Assembly (NCBI RefSeq): GCF_015690355.1
Contig: NZ_JADPRT010000001.1
Location: 186,001 to 250,000 of the forward strand
DNA: 64,000 nucleotides
Source of the DNA: Streptacidiphilus fuscans
Lineage (GTDB): Bacteria; Actinomycetota; Actinomycetes; Streptomycetales; Streptomycetaceae
Direction: 5' to 3'
Below, one piece after another: positions 9,201 to 17,400 of this stretch (position 1 is the first letter of the stretch; every line of letters starts with the position of its first letter). Below the pieces are notes generated by a model, which saw only the letters and a program-made list of their open reading frames with translations, did not search any database and had not been told where the DNA came from. The position numbers were made by a program, and so were the translations under genes.

Positions 9201-9778
9201 AGCGGCGCGGCGTGCTGACCGAGGCCGCCGCACGTCGCTCGGTCGGGCCCGCCCAGGGGGCGTACGTCTCCGCCGACGCCATCGGACGGCTGCGGGAGTG
9301 GCTCGGCGACGGACCCGACGGCCACCCGGTCACCCTGCGCTGCGACTGGGACGACTTCCAGGCCCTCAGCGAGCGCGGACTCCGCGACAGCGGACCGGCC
9401 GCCGACACGGCCCTCGCCCGCGCCCTCGCGCTGGTGCGCGGAGCGCCGTTCGCGGACGTCGCCTACACCTGGGCGGAGCCGCTGCGCCGACGGATGGCCG
9501 CCGCGGTCGTGGACGTGGCCCACGAGCTGACGCTGCGTCGGCTCCACGCCGGCGACCACCGGGGCGGCGAGGCGGCCGCCGCTCGCGGCCTGAGCGCCGA
9601 TCCGGACGCGGAGCTGCTGCTGCGCGACCTGCTCTGCCTGCACGCGGACGCCGGGGCGACCGACGGACTCCGCGCCACCGTGGCCCGGCTGGAGGCGAAG
9701 GCGCTGCGCACCGGCCAGCCGCTGGAACCGGAGTCCGCCGCTCTCCTTTCCGAGCTGCGCAGTGCGTCGTTCGGCTGA
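6233..9778 (+). CDS. Membrane LysM and BTAD (bacterial transcriptional activator domain) protein
   Basis: A 1181-residue multidomain protein. Two hydrophobic helices lie in the first ~75 residues and a third near 105-125. Two LysM domains follow at about 182-244 ('ESLWSIADQMLGSGERWREI') and 266-324 ('PGDTLSGIAETTMGTASDWPKL'). A Pro/Thr/Ser-rich stalk (about 336-410) leads to another membrane helix (418-440) with an Arg-rich stop-transfer. The C-terminal ~210 residues are a BTAD-like TPR domain ending 'LLLRDLLCLHADAGATDGLRATVARLEAKA'. LysM binds peptidoglycan and BTAD is the SARP/AfsR oligomerisation domain, but no DNA-binding helix-turn-helix is seen. The likely role is coupling the Tad machine or cell wall state to a cytoplasmic partner. 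The ATG overlaps the upstream stop. Confidence 0.8.
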   Translation: MLRNVVRAFLACVTLLVLMIGLPVVLGFGTVTVVHDARPAGGLAGLLTSGDQGNLFLWVLVLVGWVAWLSLAISLLVEIPAQLRGRVPRRLPTLGWSQRLAGGLVGAILSLLPVAGTALAAAPAPQLAITAPHLPQAAGTAGAAVAANAAGGGSAGAKYASVSEPHGAGAAADATTGQGGRVSYTVRSTRPAESLWSIADQMLGSGERWREIAALNEGRVMDAEHRVFDAERPIQPGWVLLLPSDAKLPSGGDASATADHAPAQPVEVTVRPGDTLSGIAETTMGTASDWPKLFAANRGVAAPDGDRLTDPNLIEPGMRLTVPGASALGGGGSSSGTTTAPTPPPAPTPAPKPPVTTTPATPPVTETPTPTPTESATSAPSSAPTSAAPTASAPTTSAPAGTPEGVPHATASQSPEEFALASGTSVLGAVVLGAVALRRSRRRNGPPRQGQHRTPRGPRPTPPIDPESRSAAHLTPVPMPLPPALSGSPQQTAAAAPATAPAPAAVPRLGGQAGRDLDLLGRALRSMARNVAREGRRLPPLNVVRLTPAHTVELHLAAPAPPVAPFRAAHASTVWWCTADAPGLLGPEAAAVVPSPYPALVSLGETNDGATVLVDLEAIRLLHISGEPEDVSRVLRTLALELTFTPLADRVGVHVVGVAAELAAVADDRLVVHQDLEHAVAALQQRDAAVRSALVEAQAATPREARSRGIGGDEWAPEVVLCAGYPTGTTPEALGRLLDSRPRGSVAVVTAAPPSGTGPVARWTLPASGSGVVPGLEMDLTLQRLDDESYDRWLRLLGANVVDPAPAAPEPSWPEDAFADLFDAFDDMGDSGAFGASHDAPDTSETDDSARRSSVWSRRDVVPPPRVSDATPPDPRLEHRLDPIDPVDPVELPDRPDPLDKSTGGSSIFSVDAARSSRSSVTEPALPGAAVVLPDPPGSLVPATQGRLPNDPWILALLATPPTPASPAHPQLRLLGPVELVGAAGPVEPERRGVLTEAAARRSVGPAQGAYVSADAIGRLREWLGDGPDGHPVTLRCDWDDFQALSERGLRDSGPAADTALARALALVRGAPFADVAYTWAEPLRRRMAAAVVDVAHELTLRRLHAGDHRGGEAAAARGLSADPDAELLLRDLLCLHADAGATDGLRATVARLEAKALRTGQPLEPESAALLSELRSASFG

Positions 9779-9994
9779 CCACCGTGCGGGCACGCGCGGC
9801 CGCTTGTGAAGAGTCTGCGCCTGGGCTACTGAAAAACGATCACGATGGGGGACCTGACCGATCGGAGCGGAAATGGGACGATAGGCCGCGGGACCGGCCA
9901 AGGCGGTTCGGTGCGCCCTTGGGTAGGGTGTCGCCGGTGGGGCGTCAGGTCGCCCCCGCCCAGCGTGGGGTGCAGGCAACGGACGGGGTGGCGG

Positions 9995-11776
9995 ATGGGC
10001 GGCGACGGGCTGCGCGGCCGGGTGCTCGTGATCGAGGGCGGCATCGGACGTGGCGCACGGCGGTTCCCGCCGCGTGACGCGCGACCGGCGCCGGGAATGT
10101 CCTCGATTCTGGCGGCGCTCGCCCCACAGGTCCTGCTCGCCGCCGACGGCGTCGACATCGTCCATCTGCCCAAGGCCATGGACGCCGACGGCATCCGGGC
10201 CCACGTGCAGGCCTGCGTCCGGCACCAGGGACCGCTGCTGATCCACGTCGGTGGACACCTGGTCAGGGACCGCCGCACCGGCTCGCTCGACCTTGACCTC
10301 GGCGGTCACGGCCCCGCCTCGCGGCTGCCGTGGCGGGCCTTCGCGGAGGACCTGCGGCTGCGCGGCCTCCAGGCCACCCCGGACACCGGCACGCTGGTCA
10401 TCGCCGACCTCAGCGCCGAGGAGGCCGCGCTGCCCCAACTGCGCGTGCAGCCCTCGCCGTTGGGAGCGGGCCTGCCGCTGTGGGCGGCGGTCAGCCCGGA
10501 CCCGCAGCAGGTCGGCATCTTCACCAAGGCCCTGGTCGAGGCCCTCCACGGCGGCCAGCCGGGCGCGGGCGAGCGGCTGACGCCGGAACAACTCCAGTAC
10601 CAGGTGCACTCGGTGCTGCGGCCCGAGACGCAGGTCGTCATCTCCCACGCGCCTGGTTGGCAGGTCTTCCGCAACACCTCGCGGCGGCTGGCCCCGACGA
10701 TCGTCGACTCGCCGACCCCGGTCCCTGGCCCGGGGACCGGCCCCGTCCCCGGTTCGGTCTCCGGCCCGCCGCAGGGGGTGCCGCTCGGCGCTCCGCTCGG
10801 CGGCGGGCCGACCGCGCCACTGACGGGAGCGCCGCGTCCGTCCGTCGTGACGATCGCCCCGCCCTCGGAGGAGGTGACCGTCGAGTTCCTCTCGCCGACG
10901 GCCACCAGCCCGGCTGGGCACACGCCTCCCGGCGTGGCGATACCGAGGGGCGCGGTGCCGACCGCTCCCCGGCCCTTGGCCGACGACATGCCGACGGCTC
11001 AGGTGCCCGTCGTCGTCATCCCCGCAGCTGCCGCGCCCGTCGACCTCCCGCCGTTCGACATGCCACCGCTTCCGCCGCATGCGCCCACGGTCCATCTGCC
11101 CGACGAGGCCGACCAGTCGGAGGCGTCGGACCAGCCCCACCCCTCCGGCGAGCCCACGGCCACGCTGCCGGCCAACCAGCAGGATCCCTCGGACTGGTCC
11201 GCCGGGGCCGACGACGCAGAGCCCGCCGACGCCGAGGCCGACGCCGTACCCGGCGCCAACGAGGCCGACGCCTCTGACGCCGCCGGTGAGATCGAACCCG
11301 CCGACGCCTCCCCGACCCTCGACGACCAGGACGACCTCGCGCCCTACCGCGAGGCCATCGGGACCGTCGTCGCCGCCGCCGAGGCGGGCGAGCACGCCCA
11401 GGCCATCGCCGACGCCCAGTCACTGGAACGGCAGGCCATGCTCTCCCACGGCCCGGACGCCGAGCCGGTGCTGAAGCTCCGTCAGGTCCGCGCCCACGTC
11501 ACCCGCATGGCCGGGCTGCAGTCCGACGCCACGCTGCTCTACCGGGACGTCGCGCTCAGCCTGCTGGACGCGCACGGCCCGGAGGACCCGGAGACACTCC
11601 AGGCCGCCGCCAACGCCGAGGCGTGCTGGCGCGCGATCGAGGACGACGCGGAGGCCCGCCGTATCGGCCCGGACCTCCTCCGCCTCCGCCAGGCCGTCCC
11701 CGACCCCCGCCGCCTCGCCGCCGTCGAACGCCACCTCGCCCGCCTCCGCGACACCAACCGCGCCGCCGCGTCCTGA
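9995..11776 (+). CDS. Caspase-fold-like protein lacking the catalytic Cys, with TPR-like C-terminus
   Basis: A 593-residue protein with three zones. Residues 1-230 resemble a caspase/peptidase C14 fold: first strand 'RGRVLVIEGG', a His strand 'LLIHVGGHL' (near residue 87), a strand 'TLVIADLSAEE' where the family has its catalytic Cys, and an 'AAVSPDPQQVGIFTKALVEALHGG...LTPEQL' block typical of the caspase p10-like half. No Cys follows the second catalytic strand, so it is probably an inactive pseudo-protease. Residues ~240-440 are Pro/Ala/Asp-rich. Residues ~448-590 are helical and TPR-like ('AQAIADAQSLERQAMLSHGPDAEPVL'). The ATG at 9995 follows a 216-nt gap after the LysM-BTAD gene; an upstream in-frame start at 9845 has lower-quality sequence. 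The stop overlaps the Uma2 start. Confidence 0.55.
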   Translation: MGGDGLRGRVLVIEGGIGRGARRFPPRDARPAPGMSSILAALAPQVLLAADGVDIVHLPKAMDADGIRAHVQACVRHQGPLLIHVGGHLVRDRRTGSLDLDLGGHGPASRLPWRAFAEDLRLRGLQATPDTGTLVIADLSAEEAALPQLRVQPSPLGAGLPLWAAVSPDPQQVGIFTKALVEALHGGQPGAGERLTPEQLQYQVHSVLRPETQVVISHAPGWQVFRNTSRRLAPTIVDSPTPVPGPGTGPVPGSVSGPPQGVPLGAPLGGGPTAPLTGAPRPSVVTIAPPSEEVTVEFLSPTATSPAGHTPPGVAIPRGAVPTAPRPLADDMPTAQVPVVVIPAAAAPVDLPPFDMPPLPPHAPTVHLPDEADQSEASDQPHPSGEPTATLPANQQDPSDWSAGADDAEPADAEADAVPGANEADASDAAGEIEPADASPTLDDQDDLAPYREAIGTVVAAAEAGEHAQAIADAQSLERQAMLSHGPDAEPVLKLRQVRAHVTRMAGLQSDATLLYRDVALSLLDAHGPEDPETLQAAANAEACWRAIEDDAEARRIGPDLLRLRQAVPDPRRLAAVERHLARLRDTNRAAAS

Positions 11777-12321
11777 TGCGCGGCATCGAGCTATTGGAGC
11801 AGGTCCGGTGGGCGATTCCCGAGCATAGGAAGGTCGAGCTCAGCGGCGACATGGTCGTGATTCAGCCGTCCCCGTCGGCCCTGCATCAACGGAATCTCGC
11901 CATCGTGCAGGAGCAGTTCGACGCGCACCGCCCGACGGGGTACTTCCCCAGCGGCAACAGCGACCTCGCCGCCGTGGCGGTGAGCAAGGTCCGCAACCCG
12001 GACCTGACCTACGTCCCCGACGACGTGGTCGAGCTGCCGGAGCACGACATTCCGGCGGCGCTGGCGCTCGTCGCCGTCGAGATGGTCTCGCCCAGGAACC
12101 CCGAGAACGACTGGGTCGGCAAGCTGCGGGACTACCCGGTAATGGGCATCCCGCTCTACTTGATCGTCGACGCGCGAGCCAAGACCGTCACGCTCTTCTC
12201 CGAGCCGGAGAACGGACGGTACCGCAGCCGCGAGGACGCCGACTTCGGCGAGACGATCCGGATCCCCGCACCGTTCGACTTCGTCCTGGAGACGGCGTCC
12301 CTGCTGCCGATCATCGACTGA
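11776..12321 (+). CDS. Uma2-family (DUF820) PD-(D/E)XK nuclease-like protein
   Basis: A 181-residue protein of the Uma2 family. Diagnostic stretches are 'VRNPDLTYVPDDVVELPEHD' (Asp of the nuclease core), 'ALVAVEMVSPRNPENDW' (Glu with a Ser-Pro loop) and 'KLRDYPVMGIPLYLIVDARAKTVTLF' (conserved Lys and final strand). The family has a restriction-endonuclease-like fold and is strongly expanded in Streptomyces and cyanobacteria; its cellular role is mostly unknown. The ATG overlaps the stop of the caspase-like gene (TGATG), so the two proteins are translationally coupled. It converges on the SDR gene with only 12 nt between the stop codons. Confidence 0.85.
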   Translation: MRGIELLEQVRWAIPEHRKVELSGDMVVIQPSPSALHQRNLAIVQEQFDAHRPTGYFPSGNSDLAAVAVSKVRNPDLTYVPDDVVELPEHDIPAALALVAVEMVSPRNPENDWVGKLRDYPVMGIPLYLIVDARAKTVTLFSEPENGRYRSREDADFGETIRIPAPFDFVLETASLLPIID

Positions 12322-12333
12322 TCACCAGACTGA

Positions 12334-13809
12334 TCACCACGGGTGCGGGTGGTAGTCCTTGAGGAAGATGCCGAAGAGGTCCTCGCCCTGCTCGCCGCGG
12401 ATGATCGGGTCGTAGACGCGGGCCGCGCCGTCGACCAGGTCGAGCGGGGCGTGGAAGCCGACGTCGGCCATGCGCATCTTGTCCGGGTGGGGGCGCTCGT
12501 CGGTGATCCAGCCGGTGTCGACGGCGGTCATCAGGATGCCGTCGGAGTCCAGCATCTCCTGGGCGCTGGTGCGGGTGAGCATGTTGAGCGCGGCCTTGGC
12601 CATGTTGGTGTGCGGGTGGCCCGGACCCTTGTAGCCGCGGCCGAACTGGCCCTCCATGGCGGAGACGTTGACCACGTACTTGCGGCGGGCCGGGGACGCG
12701 GCCATCGCCGGGCGCAGGCGGCTGACCAGGATGAACGGCGCGGTCACATTGCAGAGCTGGACTTCGAGCAGCTCGATCGGGTCGACCTCGTCGACCTTCT
12801 GGCTCCAGCTGTTGGACGCGTCCAGGTCCGGGACCAGGCCGCCGGCGTCGATCGCCGTGCCCGCCTCGATCAGCGCGGGTGCGGCGGAGCCGCTGGTCAG
12901 GGCCAGGGCGGTGAGCGCCTCCGCGCTGAGCTCGGCGCGGCGCGGGGACCCGGCCTGGGCGGGCAGCATCGGCTGGCGGCTCATGTCGAACCGGCCGAGC
13001 GTGACGGCGGCGGGCAGCTCACCGGCCGGCAGCGGCGCGTCCTCGGCGTCGATCAGCTCCTTGTAGGCGCGCGGCGAGCGGCGCACGGTCTGGGCCGCGT
13101 TGTTGATCAGGATGTCCAGCGGACCGGCCGCGCTCACCGAGTCGGTCAGCGCGATGACCTGGGACGGGTCACGAAGGTCCAGGCCGACGATGTTGAGGCG
13201 GTGCAGCCAGTCGGCGCTGTCCGGCATCGCCTTGAAGCGGCGGATCGCGTCGTTGGGGAAGCGGGTGGTGATCGTCGTGTGCGCGCCGTCGCGCAGCAGC
13301 CGCAGCGCGATGTACATGCCGATCTTGGCCCGGCCGCCGGTGAGCAGCGCGCGCTTGCCGGTCAGGTCCGTGCGGGCGTCGCGACGGGCGCGGTTCTCGC
13401 GGGCGCAGTCCTGGCAGAGCTGGTGGTAGAAGGCGTCGACCTCGACGAAGCGGCTCTTGCAGGTGTAGCAGGCACGCGGGCGCTCCAGTATCCCCGCGAT
13501 CGCGCCGGTCGCGGAGGAGGTGAGCTGCAGGCCCTGCGTCTCGTCGTCGATCCGGTCGGCGGCGCCGGTCGCGGTGCGCTCGGTGACCATCCGGTCGTTG
13601 GCGGTCTTGGCCGCCCGGCGCTCCTGGCGACGGCGGTGCTTGACCTCGCGGTACACGCCGGAGGTGGCCTTGCGCAGCGCGATCGCCTGCGGGTGGTCGA
13701 TGGGGAGCTCGTTCAGCTCCGCCAGGGTGTCCAGCACCAGCTGCAGGCGGTCCGGGTCGATCCCGGGGTGGGCCTCGGCGGCGGTCGTCACGTCGGGTCC
13801 TGCGTTCAT
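12334..13809 (-). CDS. Zinc-ribbon short-chain dehydrogenase/reductase
   Basis: A 491-residue cytoplasmic protein with three parts: a helical N-terminal ~105 residues, a four-Cys ribbon ('CYTCK' near 112 and 'LCQDC' near 131), and an SDR Rossmann domain. The SDR shows the dinucleotide loop 'TGGRAKIG' near 154, the 'NNAAQT' motif and the 'VNVSAMEG' Ser strand. In place of the usual Tyr-x3-Lys the sequence reads 'HPHTNMAKAALNM', with Lys kept and Thr where Tyr is expected. It is therefore either a family variant with another catalytic residue or a non-redox binder. The ATG at 13809 (MNAGPD) is preferred, because an extended start would overlap the MarR gene. Confidence 0.8.
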   Translation of the reverse strand: MNAGPDVTTAAEAHPGIDPDRLQLVLDTLAELNELPIDHPQAIALRKATSGVYREVKHRRRQERRAAKTANDRMVTERTATGAADRIDDETQGLQLTSSATGAIAGILERPRACYTCKSRFVEVDAFYHQLCQDCARENRARRDARTDLTGKRALLTGGRAKIGMYIALRLLRDGAHTTITTRFPNDAIRRFKAMPDSADWLHRLNIVGLDLRDPSQVIALTDSVSAAGPLDILINNAAQTVRRSPRAYKELIDAEDAPLPAGELPAAVTLGRFDMSRQPMLPAQAGSPRRAELSAEALTALALTSGSAAPALIEAGTAIDAGGLVPDLDASNSWSQKVDEVDPIELLEVQLCNVTAPFILVSRLRPAMAASPARRKYVVNVSAMEGQFGRGYKGPGHPHTNMAKAALNMLTRTSAQEMLDSDGILMTAVDTGWITDERPHPDKMRMADVGFHAPLDLVDGAARVYDPIIRGEQGEDLFGIFLKDYHPHPW

Positions 13810-13886
13810 CGCCTGCTGTTCTCTTCTGGAAGGACGGATCGGGCTGGGGCAGTACTGGGAGACAACCCGATCAACTCTACTTGGTT

Positions 13887-14372
13887 CTACGGTGTCGGGT
13901 TCTGTGTCCCGCATCGCAGTCGGCGGGCGACCTCGCCGAGCCCGGCGGCGAGGTGTGCCTGCTGCTCGGGCGTGAGCACGTCGATCAGCGCGGAGCGGAC
14001 CGCGGCGACGTGGCCGGGGGCGGCCTCGCGCAGTGCCTCCCGGCCCTGGTCGGTGATCTCGGCGAAGACGCCGCGCACGTCGCTCGGGCAGGAGCGGCGG
14101 AAGACCAGTCCGGCCCGCTCCAACTGCGTGATCTGGTAGGTGAGCCCGCTCTTCGAGGTCACCAGCCGGTCGGCCAGCTCGGTCATCCGCAGCGCGCCGC
14201 CCTCCGCGGCGGAGAGCTGGACCAGCACCTCGTACTGGGTGTGGGAGAGGCCGGAGTCGTCCTTGAGCTGTTGTTCAAGCTTGCGGCCCACCAGGCTGGT
14301 GGCGCTGAGGAAGGCGATCCAGGCGGCCTTCTCGTCGTCGTCGAGCCAGCGGGGTTCACTCATGCTCACCAC
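13887..14372 (-). CDS. MarR-family transcriptional regulator
   Basis: A 161-residue winged helix-turn-helix repressor. The DNA-binding core is 'LRMTELADRLVTSKSGLTYQITQLERAGLV' followed by the wing 'RRSCPSDVRGVFAEITDQGREAL'. The Cys in the wing region could serve redox sensing but is unproven. Two starts are possible: GTG at 14372, four nt after GGAG, and ATG at 14363; the first is given. An AT-rich imperfect palindrome lies just upstream, consistent with autoregulation. The SDR gene follows 77 nt downstream on the same strand and is the most likely target. Confidence 0.85.
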   Translation of the reverse strand: MVSMSEPRWLDDDEKAAWIAFLSATSLVGRKLEQQLKDDSGLSHTQYEVLVQLSAAEGGALRMTELADRLVTSKSGLTYQITQLERAGLVFRRSCPSDVRGVFAEITDQGREALREAAPGHVAAVRSALIDVLTPEQQAHLAAGLGEVARRLRCGTQNPTP

Positions 14373-14386
14373 TGTACTCCAGGTAG

Positions 14387-14398
14387 TTCAAATTTAAA
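14387..14398 (-). promoter_or_regulatory. Probable MarR operator
   Basis: TTCAAATTTAAA is a 12-nt palindrome with one mismatch pair, standing out as pure A/T in a GC-rich region. It lies 15 nt upstream of the marR-like start and would overlap its promoter. MarR regulators commonly bind such AT-rich inverted repeats next to their own gene. Confidence 0.45.
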
Positions 14399-14427
14399 GC
14401 ACACGTTCGACGCGGTCGGTCAGGACG

Positions 14428-17400
14428 TTACCAACGATCTTGCGGGGTGAGGCGGAGAGTGACCAGTTCGAACGGGCGAAGCCGGACACGGACGGTCCCG
14501 GCGTCCACCGCCTCGACGGGACCGGGCGCTGTGTCGTCGTAGTCCTCGCCGTCCTCGCCGTCGTCGTAGGGGCGTTCCAGCAGGTCGCAGGTCCGGACGC
14601 CGCCGCTGAAGGCGAAGGACGTGGTCAGGCGGGCCTCGGCGCGCCCGCCCCGGGCCTCGTAGAGGCGCACGATCACGTCGCCGCTCGTGTCGTCGGCGAG
14701 CTTGAGCGCGCTGACCACGACGTCGTCGTTGTCCACGGCCACCAGCGGGGCGACGTCCGCGTCGCCGGGCACGCGTCGTTCGGGCAGGTTGATCAGGTAG
14801 CCCTCGCGGACCGCGTCGCCGATGCCCGCGCCGGGGACGAGGGCGTGGCGGAAGCTGTGCGTGCCCTGGTCGGTGTGCGGGTCGGGGAAGCGCGGCGCGC
14901 GCAGCAGGGAGGCGCGCACCGTCGTCGTGGTTCCCCGGTCCGCTCCGCCCGCGCCGCCCGTGCCGCCTTCTCGGACGGTGCGGGTCACGTCGTGGCCGTA
15001 GGTCGAGGCGGTGACCAACGCCACGCCCCAGCCGGGCTCCTCGAGATGGACGAAGCGGTGGTTGCAGGCCTCGAACTTGGCGGCCTCCCAGCTGGTGTTG
15101 GTGTGCGTCGGCCGGTACACGTGCCCGAACTGGGTCTCGGCGGCATAGCGTTCGGCGTGCAGGTCCAGCGGGAAGGCCAGCTTGAGCAGCTTCTCGGTCT
15201 CGTGCCAGTCGACCTCGGTGTCGATGTCGAGCCGCCCGGTCCCTGCCGTCAGGGTGAGGGTCTGTGTGACCCGGGACCGGCCGAAGGAGCGCACCACGCG
15301 CACGGCGACGGCCTGCGGGGAGTCGGAGACGACGGTGACCTCGTCGGCGTCGGTCAGGTCGGTGACGGTGTTGCGGTAGAAGCGGTCGACGTCCCAGGCG
15401 TCCCAGCTGTTGGGGAAGTCCGGGTGCAGTTGCAGCAGGTTGGCCGCGCGGCCCAGGGCGACGGTCTCGCGGCCGGTGGCCAGGTCGCGGACCGACCGCA
15501 CCAGACCGTGCTCGTCCACGACGACATGGAGTCGGCTGTTGTCGAGCAGCCACCCGCCGTCGGGCAGGGCCGAGACCGTGCAGTCCCCGGGAGCTCGGGC
15601 GGCATCCAGCGCCCAGCCCGCTCCCGCCGGCACGCCGCCGCGCTCGTGCGGTGCGGCGTTGAAGACCACCGTGCCGCCACCCGACGGGTCACCCGCCAGG
15701 GCGCGTTGGGCCCGGCCGATGATGCCCTCCAGCTCCTCGGCGACTGCGGCGTACGTCCGCACGGCCTCACGGTGCACCCAGACGATCGAGGATCCGGGCA
15801 GGATGTCGTGGAACTGGTGCAGCAGCACCGTCTTCCAGAGGCGGTCCAACTCCTGGTACGGGTAGGGGAGTCCGTGCCGGACGGCTGCCGTCGCTGACCA
15901 CAGTTCGGCCTCGCGCAGCAGGTGCTCGCTGCGCCGGTTGCCCTGCTTGGTCCTCGCCTGGCTGGTCAGCGTGGCCCGGTGCAGCTCCAGGTACAGCTCG
16001 CCCACCCACACCGGCGGATCGGGGTACTCGGCCTGCGCCGTGGCGAAGAAGTCGGCGGGGCGCTCCCAGGTCACCCGCGCTGAGCCCTCCAGGTCTCGCA
16101 GGCGGGCGGCCTTGGCGACCATCTCGCGCGTCGTGCCGCCTCCGCCGTCGCCGTACCCGGTGGGCGCGAGCGAGTGGCGGGCCACCCCCTTCTCCTTGAA
16201 GTTGCGGGCCGCATGGGCGATTTCACGGCCCTGCATCGAGCAGTTGTAGGTGTCGACGGGCGGGAAGTGGGTGAAGATCCGGGTGCCGTCGATGCCCTCC
16301 CACCAGAAGGTGTGGTGGGGGAAGGAGTTGACCTGACTCCAGGAGATCTTCTGCGTCAGCAGCCACTTGCTGCCCGCCGCCTTGATGATCTGCGGCAGCC
16401 CCGCCGCGAACCCGAACGTGTCGGGCAGCCACGCCTCTTCGTTCTCGACGCCGAACTCGTCGAGGAAAAACCGTTTGCCGTGCACGAACTGACGGGCCAT
16501 CGCCTCCGAGCCCGGCATATTGGTGTCCGACTCCACCCACATTCCGCCCGCGGGCACGAAACGGCCTTCGGCGACGGCCTTCTTGACCCGTGCGTAGACC
16601 TCCGGGCGGTGCTCCTTGATCCAGGCGTACTGCTGGGCCTGCGACATGGTGTAGACGAAGTCGGGTTCGGTCTCCAGCAGTTCGGTCATGTTGGCCGCGG
16701 TCCTGGCGACCTTGCGCACCGTCTCCCGCAGCGGCCAGAGCCAGGCGGAGTCGATGTGGGCGTGGCCCACCGCGCTGATCCGGTGCGCCGACGGCGCGGC
16801 GGGCGCGTCCAGCACCTCGGCGAGCCGCTCGCGGGCGGCGGCAGCGGTGCCGCCCACGTCCTGGAGGTCGACCGCGTCCAGCGCGCGCTCGACAGCGCGC
16901 AGGATCTCCCAGCGCCGGGCGCTGTCCGGGGAGAGCTCGGGCATCAACTCGCCCAGCACCTCCAGATCCTGCACCAGCTCCCACACCGTCTCGTCGAAGA
17001 CGGCCAGGTCCGTCCGGGCCAGCCGGTACTGCGGCCGGGAGCCCGCGGTCTCCTTGTCGCCGAGCTCGGTGGGAGTGAAGCCGGGCCAGGTGAAGACCAC
17101 CGGGTTGGACGCGGCCTCCAGGTGCAGCAGCACCTCCTCGCCGCCGACGGCCGGAGCGGCGACGCGCACCCACTGGTTGCGGGGGTTGATCCCCTTCACC
17201 GGCGAGCCGTCGGGTCGGTAGACCAGCCCCTCGCACTGGAAACCGGGCGAGTTCTCGTCGAAGCCGAGGTCCAGCAGCGCCTCGACAGTCCGCCCGGCCC
17301 ACTCGGCCGGGACGGTGCCCGACACCGTCAGCCAGCTCGTTCCCCACGGCGCGCCCCACTCCTCGCCCACCGCGATGGGTGTGCGCGGCGCCGCCAGGCC

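Noticed and set aside
6194-11395. Very long open frame on the - strand (over 1700 codons) across the LysM-BTAD and caspase-like genes
   Set aside because: It is a shadow frame caused by high third-position GC. Its translation is Gly/Arg/Asp-rich with no family motifs, while the + strand has clear domains.
12343-14139. 598-codon + strand frame opposite the SDR and MarR genes
   Set aside because: Translation is repetitive Val/Gly/Arg without motifs; the - strand genes have clear family signatures.
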